From Hyalella azteca (Eukaryota; Arthropoda; Malacostraca; Amphipoda; Hyalellidae): 64,000 nt of DNA. Position numbers and translations under genes: made by a program. The stretch covers positions 202,960-266,959 of the forward strand of contig NW_025934815.1 in NCBI RefSeq assembly GCF_000764305.2, read 5' to 3'. How positions within the stretch are numbered: position 1 is the stretch's first letter; every line of letters begins with the position of its first letter. Below the pieces are notes generated by a model, which was not told the origin of the DNA, ran no database searches, and saw nothing but the letters and a program-made list of their open reading frames with translations. This document shows, piece after piece, positions 1 to 10,657 of the stretch.

Positions 1-37
1 GCGCCTCATTAGCAGCACCGCAGGCGAGACGCGTGTA

Positions 38-528
38 CACGGACTTCATCTTCGTATCTCTGGCATCGAGATGCGTAGACTTTACCTTCGTATCGCTGGC
101 TTCGCGACGCGTAGTCAGACTTAATCTTCGCATCGCTGGCTTGTAGACGCGAAGACTTTATATCCATATCGCTGGCTTCGAGACGTGTGGTCAGACTTCG
201 TCATATCGCTGCGCTTCAAGACGCTTTGACTTCACCTTCATATCGCTGGCTTCAAGACGCGTTGACTTCACCTTCGTATCGCTGGCTTCACGACGCGTTG
301 ACTTCACCTTTGTATCGCTGGCTTCACGACGCGTTGACTTCACCTTCGTGTCGCTGGCTTCAAATGTGTATAAGAGACAGGTGAGTGACAGAGAGCGNCT
401 TCTTATCGCTGGCTTCGCGACGCGTTGACTTCACCTTCATATCGCTGGCTTCAAGACGCGTTGACTTCACATTCGTATCGCTGGCTTCGCGACGCGTTGA
501 CTTCACCTTCTTATCGCTGGCTCCGTTC
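38..528. repeat. 36-bp minisatellite array
   Basis: Tandem copies of a 36-bp unit built around ATCGCTGGCTTC and GACGCGTTGACTTCACC run from near the left edge to about 528. The 36-bp period is a multiple of three, so one forward frame reads a 12-residue repeat (core DALTSPSYRW); this is a consequence of the period and not evidence for a gene. Units are degenerate before about 200 and more uniform after it. The array is broken at 362-398 by adapter and foreign sequence. Its left limit lies outside the window or in degenerate copies. Confidence 0.9.
362..398. other. Half Nextera adapter plus foreign fragment (assembly artefact)
   Basis: Positions 362-380 match the 19-base Tn5 mosaic end AGATGTGTATAAGAGACAG with one mismatch. 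The next 17 bases (GTGAGTGACAGAGAGCG) match the end of the GTCY element family seen at 3866-4041 and elsewhere, and an ambiguous base N follows at 398. The 36-bp array resumes directly afterwards. This looks like an untrimmed or chimeric read built into the contig. Confidence 0.85.
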
Positions 529-540
529 GAGACGATTCGA

Positions 541-2141
541 AGATTTGCCCATTCAATAAGGTCTTAGTTTTGAACTGATATAAGCTCAGCAATAATCAAA
601 TATCTAACCCATCAAACACTGACAATGTTCAATAGTCAATATCCGCTGACAATATTCAATACTCACGTCTGAAGGCCTGGTAAGGACAATTACTATCAAT
701 AGACATAAGTCATGCAACGAAAAGAGATTCAATGGAGCCGCAGTAAAAAGAAAACATAGCTTCCATTGATACCAAATTGCATTTATTATCAATTTTTTCT
801 TAGCTGATAGACATATTCTCATAGTTATTGAAGGCTACAATTATCACCTGCTATATTTTTTTATTGCATAGTTTTAAATTTCATTGTCTATTCAGTGAAT
901 ATTATGACTCTATAAATGCTTTTTAATAGTCTGAAAATAAATGTATGGAAATATTGAATTTGTTCACATGATGAAAGTCATTCATCAACTAGCTTTGTCG
1001 CCAATGGACAGTAATTTTATTGCAATTTATACTTTTTAATACTGCACGTTGGATTAATCGTGCTCAGACACGGCAAAAAAATTTTACTGTTGCCATTTAA
1101 GGTTGATTTGAAATCATGAATTCAGGTCGCATTGTGTATTTAACAAATCCACGTAAATCACTCTTATTGAAACATCAACAAACATTTCGTGTAATATCCA
1201 AAGGCTAGGCAGCGAAACCATTGGACAAACATCTCATGTAGATCTTCAGCTAAAACCAATTTTTTAAAGGACTTGATTTGGATTAAAACTTTGATAGCTC
1301 CAGCAAATTAAGCGAACTTCCTTCTTTGCAGCCTCTCTTGATGGGCATTGTTCTTTTCCTTCGTTTGACTTGATGGTACCTCATTCGAAAGCCATTTGTG
1401 TACAAGACTTGCGAGGCACTGCCTGGCTTGTTTAACTTTATAGGATGGTTGGAATAATTTTACTTCAGTAGATACATTTCTATGAACTCACGTGGACAAG
1501 AAAATCTAAATTATTGATCATTCTTTATGCAAATTGACCTCGTAATTTATCTCAAAACTTTGGAAGCAGCATTAAGAGTTTGAGTAATTTGAAACAACCG
1601 CTGTCCTGAGACGAGATGCTGTATACCAATAAGATAAAATACATACTGTATACTGTAGAGCGACACGTGGCCAACTATTTGCCAACAACACGTTGCCAAC
1701 TATGACTCACAGATTGACGATATTTTTTTGTTAAAGTAGAGCTATATCGAAGTTTCTGGTACGTGACAACCAAACCTCACACGGACATTTTTGATCGTTG
1801 TTAAAGTGAGCTCACACGATGACAACTCGGGATGACAAGTTTGAGGTATGGGAAATAGTAAAAGAGATTAGAAATTGAATACAGCTATTTTATTTAGCAT
1901 ATTGGAGATGCTCAGATGAGTGTAGAAAGGTTTTTATACACGGGGCGAGTATTGGCGTAGATTACTTGAGCCGACTACTCAAATTCTCAGTTTTACTGGC
2001 CGAGAGCCTATACACGAGGAGAGTGTTTTCGGTACAGTCCGCCGGCGCCAGTGCGACGTTGGGAGTTGTAGAGTAAGGAGTGCTCATGGTGGAAGCTAGT
2101 GAGAGCTCCACAGTTGTGCGCACTACTACAGGTGTGTGCAT
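541..2141. other. AT-rich sequence, nothing recognised
   Basis: There is no open frame of convincing length, no repeat array and no recognisable transposon protein in either strand. The last 200 bases are GC-richer. A minus-strand frame there (about 1962-2140) is rich in Ser, Thr and Leu, but I cannot match it to a family. Confidence 0.5.
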
Positions 2142-2179
2142 CTGTCTCTTATACACATCTAGATGTGTATAAGAGACAG
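2142..2179. other. Nextera mate-pair junction adapter (assembly artefact)
   Basis: The 19-mer CTGTCTCTTATACACATCT is followed at once by its reverse complement AGATGTGTATAAGAGACAG. Together they are the 38-bp circularisation junction of Illumina Nextera mate-pair libraries. It is not biological. In such libraries the sequences on the two sides come from the two ends of a fragment several kilobases long, so the join at this position may be false. Confidence 0.97.
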
Positions 2180-2390
2180 GTGCAGGTCTCATCCTTGATG
2201 ATGAGAGCCTCTGCTATCGCAGTCTTGTAGTATCGGGGCACCGCATGATGATGCTGGTGAAGGCTTCGAATGTCGCACTTGTGATGGTCTCGTTGTGAGC
2301 CTCCCGCTTGTGGTTCTTTTTGCCCTCCAGTTTTCAGCCGGCATGTGACGGCGGCTCTGGGTCGCACTGGTCAAAACGATGTAATTTACA
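2180..2390 (-). pseudogene. Decayed retroelement-like coding fragment, copy 1 (possibly Penelope-like)
   Basis: Read on the minus strand, this segment gives a peptide with the pattern NHKREAHNETIT, then TSIIMRCPDTTRLR, and in a shifted frame IAEALIIKDET. The segment at 17345-17517 gives the aligned pattern NHVRQAHNQTVT, then TSIVIKQWPDSNRS and IAETL. Conservative exchanges between the two (K/V, E/Q, I/V, R/K) indicate a shared coding origin. The 'IAEALIIK' ending resembles the C-terminal region downstream of the GIY-YIG domain in Penelope-like elements, but I see no catalytic GIY-YIG residues, so the family call is tentative. Both copies carry frameshifts. The fragment begins immediately beside an adapter artefact, so its true neighbour is unknown. 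Confidence 0.45.
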
Positions 2391-2399
2391 TTTTGTTGA

Positions 2400-3440
2400 A
2401 GTCGATAACCTCCTTCCAAGCAGGAGAATTTGCGAATAACATTGGCTACTTGCAATAGTCCCGGCTTTGTACATGTATTATTTTCCATGATTAAATTGTA
2501 GATTTAAGTGGTATTGTTGGAAATCGGGAGTTTTATTTGGTCAGTTACTGTTATGCAGCTGATGTTATTTTGCACAATTAAATTTAAGACTCTTTAATCT
2601 GTCCTATAACCGCTGTTCATTTGGTTTTGATAATAAATTCTGGTGAAGAAGTCTTTTGATGTGGGTTCACTTGCTCGGTTTTGACGTACTCGAAAATTTA
2701 AAATTTCTGTGTCGATAGTTTTGTTCGCATAACCGTTGTTGACAAGAATTTATTGCATCCGGAGTTCACTCTTTCACTTTTCAAGTCGCGATTCTGTGAA
2801 GTTGTTTACAGCAAAAAAATTATTTTTGAATGGCGACCTAACATAACTTGGTTTCCAATTAAATAATATTCACGTTCATTTGTCAATGCCATTTGCGATC
2901 TGCGTATGATAATGCGATTGCTGATACATAACTCACAAATGTGAACACTGCAGCTCCTAAGCTTAGTTTATTAAGGGCGGATAAATTTCAATATACACGT
3001 TTATGCAATAACTTTTTGAACAAATTATTTATTAATGTCAACCCGCCGGAGGTAATCTCATCTGGATGAGTTTTTATTCTTAATTTGTGTTAAATTTTCA
3101 AGAATTACCCCACGGGTTGGATGCAGACTTGGTTTATCACATCAAACTACGTGGCATTTTTCAATGGATCTCGCGATCGGTTCAAAAAATTTCAAGTTGC
3201 ATCAAAGATTTCCAACGTCTGAGTGATTTTAAAATTTCCCTAAGGGGATGGCTCTATTGAGTACAGTAAGTAGTAGAGGTTCATTGAATTCAATAGTGAA
3301 ATAATTCTCTGATCTAAAATAAGGGTGCTATATTGATTTACTGCGCTATAAAACTCAAGTTTAAAATTGATTAGAAATGGCAAGAATCAATATTGAAAAT
3401 AAAAATCGTACCTGAAATTAAAGAAAATCAGTAATAAATC
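2400..3440. other. AT-rich sequence, nothing recognised
   Basis: No supported gene, array or inverted-repeat element was seen on either strand. Confidence 0.5.
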
Positions 3441-3650
3441 AATGATCAATCAATCAATGTTCATTCAATCAATGATCAATCAATAAATGATCAATCAATC
3501 AATGATCAATCAATCAATGATAAATCAATAAATGATCAATCAATCAATGATCAATCAATCAATGATCAACCAATCAATGTTCAATCAATCAATGATCAAT
3601 CAATCAATGTTCAACCAATCAATGATCGATCAATCAATGATTAATAAATT
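3441..3650. repeat. 15-bp minisatellite, 14 units
   Basis: Fourteen consecutive 15-base units of the form AATGATCAATCAATC occupy exactly 3441-3650. Variants include AATGTTCAATCAATC and AATGATAAATCAATA. Period and phase are unbroken. The unit itself contains a 4-bp (ATCA) sub-periodicity, so the array probably grew from a simple ATCA microsatellite. Confidence 0.95.
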
Positions 3651-3865
3651 AAAATGAAGGGAGCCGGTGTACTTGCCACGAAAACTTTATTAATTTCTGA
3701 CTACAAGAAATCTTAAATTTCATAATTCAAGAATAGTGTTCGGTGACCTCGGCAGCAGCAAAGCATGTTTGCTTGCTTAAATAATATCTTGATGAATACT
3801 TAAGTAATTATATTTGTTCAGTGAGCAATACACCACTAGATTCAAAAACCATTATATAGCAAATC

Positions 3866-4041
3866 AAAAAAAATATATATAACTCATTACTCACTGCAGT
3901 GAGTGACAGAGAGCGCATTTTCTCGTCGACGAAACGTGAGGTCACGGACAGACAGACGGACGGACAGACGGAAAGACAGACGGACGGACATGACGAGCAC
4001 AATAGCGCCTTTTCTCCATAAATGAGAAAATGCGCTAAAAA
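3866..4041 (-). mobile_element. GTCY-core non-autonomous element, copy A (DINE-1/Helentron-like)
   Basis: The element has three conserved parts. One end is TTTTTAGCGCATTTTCTCAT followed by a segment ending TATTGTGCTCG. The centre is a (GTCC/GTCT)n microsatellite. The other end contains GTCGACGAGAAAATGCGCTC, the near-palindrome CACTCACTGCAGTGAGT and a terminal GAGTTATAT plus T-run. The arms AGCGCATTTTCTC and GAGAAAATGCGCT are inverted repeats. A GTCY microsatellite core between short inverted arms and a 3-prime stem is the known layout of DINE-1/mini-me elements, now regarded as non-autonomous Helentrons. Assignment to that group is from structure only. Five copies occur in the window (copies A to E). 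Confidence 0.8.
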
Positions 4042-5019
4042 GGAAGCACTGCGCAAAAAATTGACATTACCACGCTGAAAATTAGAAAATGATCCGAAGT
4101 TTGTCAGCATTATAAGGAAATTTTCAAGTGAGAATGTGTCGTCACTTCTGTAATATGAAAGTAAGTCAGTTATAACTAAGTTCTCTACCAGAAAATAATT
4201 AGAACTTAAATTTGGTAAAAAAAGGAGGTGTACATCTGGAATAGGTTGAGAAAATTTGTGCAGTTTCCGTGCAGACTTCGAGGTAAAATCTTCACTTGTT
4301 AAGACCTGAGTATTCATTTAATATTCAATCTATACGAGCCAATTCTACTCTCAACTTAGTTCAGACAACGATCACTCAAAAACAATGTCATTGCATTGAG
4401 TTTTTTGGAAATATCGTAATTTTAAATTCCGCTTAACACAGGATGCAAATTGTGGACAATCCACAAAAAACTAGCCACTGTATTTTGGGGATTGCATTAG
4501 CCCAGAATATTCACAATACTCCCTCGGCTCCGATATTGCCCGCAACCAAATCGCCTGAAAAAGAAGACCTTAGACCAAAGTCTACAAAAAACGGGGCTGG
4601 ACACCGAGGAAGGCCGGAAGCGATTCGGAGACCTCAATAAATTACCATCTTCGGCACGTCAGTAATTCGGCCGAGCCGATATCGGCCAAGCCATGGGATG
4701 GTGGACCGCACCAGCGATTCTGGATACTTACCTTATCAAAACTGGGCTCCAATGAGCCTCTGACATAAAGTAGCCACAAGCTCTATGCAGATGTAAATTA
4801 GCGGCTCTATGATCGCTTTAGGCTCTAGTTGTCGGAGCATAATGAGCGCCTGATAAGAATCTGAACGATTTTGTCGCAACCGTGGGGCGAATGCGGGACG
4901 CGTATTTGGCAGCTGATACCTTCAGAACAGACAAGGCCAAATCTGTAAAATGCGTTAAAAAATTAGGAGGCGTTTCATCACATTGTCTTTTGCATTGCCC
5001 GATTCGACTTCTATTTTCT
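4042..5019. other. No supported gene
   Basis: A 65-codon plus-strand frame at 4443-4640 ends in a basic stretch (RPKSTKNGAGHRGRPEAIRR), followed by AATAAA within CTCAATAAATT. That stretch is reminiscent of the basic tail of retroelement proteins, but nothing upstream supports a domain. I treat it as unassigned. Confidence 0.3.
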
Positions 5020-5238
5020 ACCCCATTCTCCAGTACAAAATATTCTTCCATACTCCAGGCAACAAATATTCTCCACATACACCAGCAAAAAATAATCTTT
5101 CACATTACCAGCTGTCCAACATTCTCTCATACACACCAGTACCAAGCATTCTCCTACATTTACCAGTGCCAAGCATTTTAACACATGTAACCCGGTACAA
5201 AACATTCCTCCCGCAATCATCAGTGCATAATTTTATCT
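5020..5238. repeat. Degenerate 27-bp tandem repeat
   Basis: About eight diverged 27-base units can be aligned, each with a CCAGT(A/G)C, CAA, CATTCT core. The period is a multiple of three, which explains the overlapping open frames on both strands here. The copies are old. Confidence 0.7.
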
Positions 5239-5337
5239 CGCAATGGTCACATGCAAAGGCCTAGTGGTTCCACAAGGCTCACTTAAATACATGGATATGT
5301 TTTGAAAGTATTAACCATTTCAACTTAGCGCGACTTG

Positions 5338-5524
5338 GATATACAGCTATAATCCACTTTTGAATATATAGCTAATCCGCGTTAGAATATATAGCAAATC
5401 CGCTTTAGAATATATAGCTAATCCGCGTTTAAATATATAGCTAATCCACGTTGGAATATATAGCTAAACAGCGTTTGAATATATAGCTAAAACGCGTTTG
5501 AATATATATCTAATCCGTGTTTGG
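5338..5524. repeat. 23-bp tandem repeat
   Basis: About eight units of GAATATATAGCTAATCCGCG plus three bases repeat with a 23-bp period. Variants occur at the CCGCG part. Confidence 0.9.
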
Positions 5525-5655
5525 ATCCCCGTTCGGGTTTATTTTCGGGCCCTCGTTCAGGTCCACGTTCGGTTCTTCGTTGAGTCCTCTTTCTGGTTCA
5601 CGTTCGGGTCCGTGTTTATGTACGAGTTCTTGTCAATGTATTGCTCTGAGGGTAA

Positions 5656-5950
5656 CGCGTATATGTTGAGACCTCGCACACATATATGTTGAGGTCTCAA
5701 CATATATGGTCGTATATGTTGAGACCGCGTATATGTTGAGACCTTGCACACACATATATGTTGAGATCTCAACATATACGGTCGTATATGTTGAGACCCC
5801 ATATATGTTGAGACATCGGGGGGAAGACAATATATGTTGAGGTCTCAATATATACGGTCGTATATGTTGAGACCTCGTATATGTTGAGACCTCGGGGGGA
5901 CGACCATATATGTTGAGGTCTCAACATATATGGTCGTATATGTTGAGACC
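5656..5950. repeat. Palindrome-rich tandem array (TATATGTTGAGAC)
   Basis: The 13-mer TATATGTTGAGAC and its complement GTCTCAACATATA alternate more than a dozen times within 295 bases. The copies are arranged as perfect or near-perfect palindromes (for example ATATGTTGAGGTCTCAACAT) inside a larger unit of roughly 77-85 bp repeated about 3.5 times. Unit variants carry CGCACACA or CGGGGGGA spacers. The design gives several possible cruciforms in tandem. No flanking target duplication was found, so I cannot say whether it belongs to a transposon end. Confidence 0.9.
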
Positions 5951-7503
5951 AACACACGCACCGCTCTCCCTCGTCTGAGTCCGACTGCCCGCCCCAGTCT
6001 GCACTCGCAGTTCACAAGTTACGACCACGTCCCTCTCCTGTGAAAATTTACAGACGCGCAGCTTCTGATTTGGATTACCAGAAGCTGGGGCGACTCTAAA
6101 TTTTGTTCCGGTCATTTCATGCTGACCCCGCGAGTCTCTTCGGCTCCAAAATTTTTTGTAGCACAAGTTTCGATGACAATCTGGCCCGTGTTTGCGTCAG
6201 GCCTTTCATGCTGAACATTTTATTTTCACTGCGCGATGTTTATGAACTCCTGCAGTGAGATCTTCAAGAAACCTGTTCTATTTTATTCCTGAAAAAATTA
6301 ACGGATTTGGTAAAGAAGAAATATGGAAATTCTTTTTAAAAGCCTGTAGATATAAACGAATTTATTTTACAAATTTCATTTGGCTATTTTATGATGAGTA
6401 TAATTTGTGAGTGGGTTATAATATCAAAATATCGATATTTTCTAGGTATTGAGGCAAAATGAATTAGTCGACCGGGTGTGCAATTTAGTAAAAAGATATA
6501 TGCCGAATTAATTATTCATCCACACGTTTCGTCCAAGTAAAAGTAGTATCAAATACATAGTTCTAAAATTAATACTTTAAATTTTGCAAATAAGGGCAAA
6601 AATTCTCATCTTAGTGCTATTGAAAAAAATTTAATTATTGACTGACATATATCAATATATATGTAATAAATCGTATAAAAATTGTCCGTCGTAATATCTG
6701 ATATCAGATCATAGAATTCCATGCTGCTCATTCATTCATTTTAAATGCTTCCGACAAAGTTCCGTCGTTAAAATCTTTTAATCCGGCCAATGCCGATACA
6801 AACTTTATGCCCGGATACAGCGATTCTTTTTGAATGAAACATTTCCACTATTTTAATTATTTTGAAAGAATTCAGAGATAAATTATTCTGGAAGAAGATT
6901 TTAAAAAATAAATCGAGCCGATAATTGCCGTTAAATTTTAAATTCAATTCGCGTGAAATTTCTGTGTAGGAGAACTCGACATTTCTCCGAATAACATGAG
7001 TACAAAAAATTAAGACAGAAAATGTGTACAAGCAAATTGAAAGACACAAACTGCCAGAAATACTAGTAAACTGTAGAAGATTGTAATTTAGAACAAATTC
7101 AGTATGTCGTATATGAAATTTGCGAGACTTGAATTGATTTAAGAGAGCACCAGTTAAAATTTGAAAGTAAATTAACTGATTACTCACTAATAATTATACT
7201 TATTCCATTTATTTCATCCAAAAAGAGTCCAAAAATCGCAAGTTAAGGTAAAAAGTGAAATTGGAGTTCACCTTTTCTCACAACCACTTTGCCTTGACAT
7301 GAGATCGTCTTGTGTGAGTTTGTGTTTGAAGATGAAGAACGCGAACGATACGAAGATGAAACGTTGCGTCGAGAGCGTAGGTGTTTTGCCTCTCAATCCT
7401 AAGCCAGTTAGTTGATGAGTGAACTCTTACACCATGAATCATTAGGGATTTCTGAGGCATAAGAATCAATGATATTAACTTTTCCAGTCAAATAATGATC
7501 AAA
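5951..7503. other. Unassigned; GC-richer start, then AT-rich
   Basis: The first 220 bases are GC-richer than the surroundings without a recognisable product. The rest is AT-rich. A 139-codon minus-strand frame (6768-7187) has no recognisable domain and an amino-acid mix typical of translated AT-rich DNA. Confidence 0.4.
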
Positions 7504-7505
7504 TA

Positions 7506-7797
7506 CAGGGTGACACAAAAAAAACAGAGCTCACTAAAAGTCTTATAACTCCTGAAATTTTATTCAGTTTGAAACAAAAATTCTATGGAATTATGTACAA
7601 CCTATGTAGCCAGCCGAAAATATGTCTCAACTGCAAATGTCTTTTGCTCTGTAGTCCAAGGCATCTCGAAGCTCACACGTGGTAGACTCTTAGATCAATC
7701 CGTCTTCTTAATGAATCTGAAACAAATAACAGGATTACTTGAGTATTGTGGAAATTATTCAACTTTTTATGAGCTCTGTTTTTTTTGTGTCACCCTG
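7506..7797. mobile_element. 292-bp MITE with TA target duplication
   Basis: Perfect 27-bp terminal inverted repeats begin CAGGGTGACACAAAAAAAAC at the left and end GTTTTTTTTGTGTCACCCTG at the right. TA dinucleotides at 7504-7505 and 7798-7799 are the expected target duplication. There is no coding capacity beyond a chance frame. TA insertion and CAGGGTG ends fit a Tc1/mariner-type non-autonomous element. The identical arms suggest a comparatively recent insertion. Confidence 0.9.
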
Positions 7798-7799
7798 TA

Positions 7800-8640
7800 G
7801 TTGTAAACGAACATTATTTCATTATCTGAAGATTTTTAGAGATATTTCAACTGAAAAACTTTATCGGTTTCGAGAGTGCTGGTGATTTCAACATAGCCTA
7901 ACTGGGAGTTTGTGAGTTATTTCAATCCGGGACCAATAATTATCGAGGTTATCGATGTTTGTGAATCGTAGTTGTTTTAATAAAGGATCTGTTCCGTCAG
8001 TGCTTAATTCGTCGTTGCTTTTAGTCGCAATTTCATTCATAGTTCGCAACAAAAGTTGTGAGTAAAATAATTTACCTCCATTTTCATAAACCTAGAAGTC
8101 ATGAATTACGAAGCCTCTTAAATATTGGAAATAAATTAAAATCAATAATAACGAATTACTGCAACTCACGAAGACCAAATTGCCACAATTTGGGGGCATC
8201 GGAAATTAAGTAAAATTTAGGTCTTAATTGAGATACCACTTATCAAGTAAATCAGTTTATTTTGTCTTCGCGTCAATGCCCAAATTTACGTCAAATTTTT
8301 AGACAAGATTTAACCACCAATTTTCGGCGATTGCCGACTACGTCGAGTCCCGGAGATTCCACTGTTTGATTAAAGCAAGCAATGTACCTTTGTAAAAATT
8401 ACTGACTGCTTATATTCCAATATCCATCTATTTAATGAACTTGAATGTATCTATGTAAGGTAAATATTCATCACCCTTTTGAGGCTTCCGTCGATGAACA
8501 AGTAATTTTGATATTTTGTTCTATAATGCCGGTTAGGTTGACTTCAATGAAACACGCTTTAACTTAGGTAAATTATATAAGCATTTTGACTTGATAATTT
8601 TTCAGATAATTGTCAATCAAAGACCGTGTTAAACACCTAC
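7800..8640. other. AT-rich sequence, nothing recognised
   Basis: No gene or repeat could be supported on either strand. Confidence 0.5.
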
Positions 8641-8668
8641 ATTGCTGTGATTTTCATTTATGTACACT

Positions 8669-9413
8669 CTCATTGCTGCTCACTTTCATAGCTGCTCACT
8701 TTCATTGCTGCTCACTTTCATTGCTGCTCACTTTCATTGCTGCTCACTTTCATTGGTGCTCATTTTCATTGCTGCTCACTTTCATTGCAGCTCAATTTCA
8801 AAGCTGCTCACTTTCATTGCAGCTCAATTTCATTACTGCTCACTTTCATTGCTGCTCACTTTCACTGCAGCTCACTTTCATTGCTACTCACTTTCATTGC
8901 TACTCACTTTCATTGCTACTCACTTTCATTGCTGCTCACTTTCATTGCTGCTCACTTTCATTGCTGCTCACTTTCATTGGAGTCCCTTTCATTGCTGCTC
9001 GTTTTCATTGCTGCTCACCTTCATTGCTGCTCACTTTCAATGCTGCTCGTTTTCATTGCTGGTCACTTTCATTGCTGGTCACTTTCATTGCTGCTCGTTT
9101 TCATTGCTGCTCTCTTTCATTGCAGCTCACTTTCATTGCTGCTCGTTTTCATTGCTGGTCACTTTCATTGCTGCTCACTTTCATTGCTGCTCACTTTCAT
9201 TGCTGCTCACTTTCATTGCTGCTCACTTTCATTGGAGTCCCTTTCATTGCTGCTCGTTTTCATTGTTGCTCACTTTCATTGCTGCTCGTTTTCATTGCTG
9301 CTCACTTTCATTGCTGCTCACTTTCACTGCTGCTCACTTTCATTGCTGCTCACTCTCATTGCTGCTCACTTTCATTGCTGCTCACTCTCATTGCTGCTCA
9401 CTTTCATTGTTGT
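8669..9413. repeat. 16-bp minisatellite, about 46 units, open in three frames
   Basis: The unit CATTGCTGCTCACTTT repeats with a 16-bp period. Because 16 is not a multiple of three and no phase of the unit contains a stop on the plus strand, all three forward frames stay open for 250-295 codons with the same 16-residue repeat (LLTFIAAHFHCCSLSL). A 15-bp variant (TTGGAGTCCC) recurs about 255 bp apart near 8979 and 9234 in the same order of neighbours, which shows a higher-order duplication. Degenerate units continue on both flanks. I see no reason to call it a gene. Confidence 0.95.
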
Positions 9414-9879
9414 GTATTTACACTACCAGGCAGTTTCATCGTATTGTGCTCTTTTATTGCTGTGTACCTCACACCGCATGCCTCATTTTCTAGATGAGTT
9501 TCCCCTTCGTTTTAATTTATTTGAAAATGATATTTAAATTTTGTTTATCAGCCTTTGCATGTGTTGAAGAAATAATGTTTTTTCAGCTTTTATTTCTTCT
9601 ATATTAAGACATGGTGGCAGTAGTGGTTGAACAGTCAATCCGAATTGTTAGAGTTATCATATCTGGACTTTATAATCTTACAGTATGAAATTTAATGCAA
9701 TTCTACACTACAATAAGCATAAGGCTCACATACATTACCATAGACTTGACAAAATATCCTTAATTGTCTGTGGCAGTGTGCAATTCGAGTTTTATTTCGG
9801 AATAAAGTTAGTTAAAGTTTGTTAGTTAGTTAGTTAAAGGTAAATTAGTACACATTCAATTTCCAGAACGTCCACGCAA

Positions 9880-9999
9880 TCAATCCCCGAGCTCTTCACT
9901 GAACTTCTGTGTGACGGCCGACAATTTCTTGCAGTGTTGAGCCTTCATCTCAGCGGCGGCCACATCCATCATCGTTACTGGCTTGGCAGCCGCCATCAT
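9880..9999 (-). CDS. Possible terminal coding exon, product unknown
   Basis: On the minus strand a 39-residue frame reads MMAAAKPVTMMDVAAAEMKA, then a charged tail containing QHCKKLSAVTQKFSEELGD, and ends in TGA at 9882-9880. The composition (Ala, Lys, Glu; few Ser and Leu runs) and local GC content are unlike the surrounding AT-rich DNA. Just upstream on that strand are CACTGCAG and TTGTACAG, either of which could be a 3-prime splice site after a pyrimidine-rich stretch. That stretch is partly a 19-bp direct duplication at 10034-10052 and 10053-10071. No family is recognised. It could be the last exon of a host gene, or chance. The first two Met codons may simply be internal. Confidence 0.3.
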   Translation of the reverse strand: MMAAAKPVTMMDVAAAEMKAQHCKKLSAVTQKFSEELGD

Positions 10000-10226
10000 T
10001 ATTCCTGCCTGTACAATGGCACTGCAGTGGCATGTGAGTCTGGGGGACGCGTGTGAGTCTGGGGGACGCGTGGTGCTGTTGCAAATACCGTTCCTTCAGG
10101 CGGACGGCGTCGAAATGAACGATGATTGCGAGTTTATTTCATTGAGACGGCGTTTACTCGGCGTTATTTGAACGATAGATGCACGGTGGGTAAAAGCAAC
10201 AAAAAAGTTCCAATACAAATCCAGTC

Positions 10227-10657
10227 ACTAAATAAAATAAATAAAAAACTAAAAAAAACACGTTTTCTTAACGGACAAAAGGAAACATTAACTTTTTAGT
10301 GAGTTGTCCTAATTTTTTTTTCTTGACCTAAAATGAAGTCTAAAGTTTATTTTTCCAAATCTTATGCTGAGAAAACACAAAAAACGTGGGGCGGGCACTG
10401 TGAAGATCAAAATATCATATATTATGAGGAGCTACAGATTAAGTATTATGAATAGAACTTGGGTAATGGATGTGTCTTTAAGCCCGCCCCACGTTTTTTG
10501 TGTTTTCTCAGCATAAAACATGAAAAAATAAACTTTAATCTTCATTTTAGGTCAAGAATAAAATTTAGGACAAGTCGCTGAAAAAGTTAATCTTTCTTTT
10601 TTTGTCCGTTAATTAAACGTGTGTTTTTAAGTTTATTTATTTGGTTTATTCTTCTTT
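10227..10657. mobile_element. Foldback element with about 145-170-bp inverted arms
   Basis: The left arm (about 10227-10400) and the right arm (about 10480-10657) are near-complementary along most of their length. Both contain AACGGACAAAA, TTGACCTAAAATGAAG, TTATGCTGAGAAAACACAAA and ACGTGGGGCGGGC. The loop between them is about 80 bp. A (GTCY)n run at 10667-10689 lies just outside the right arm. No coding capacity is present. A clear target duplication was not found, because the flanks are A/T-rich simple sequence. Confidence 0.85.

Noticed and set aside
1..540. CRISPR-like regular array (36-bp period)
   Set aside because: Units are contiguous, without unique spacers, and the sequence context is eukaryotic. 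The same applies to the 46-bp array at 53563.
3808..4317. 169-codon minus-strand frame with Ser/Val/Cys/Leu repeats
   Set aside because: The repeat is the (GTCY)n core of a transposable element translated, and the rest has no domain.
5557..5957. Three overlapping minus-strand frames rich in HIR/NIY/TYTT
   Set aside because: Translation of the palindromic TATATGTTGAGAC array.
8610..9537. Three overlapping plus-strand open frames of 266-295 codons
   Set aside because: They are the three phases of one 16-bp minisatellite that contains no stop codon. The peptide is the same shifted repeat in every frame.
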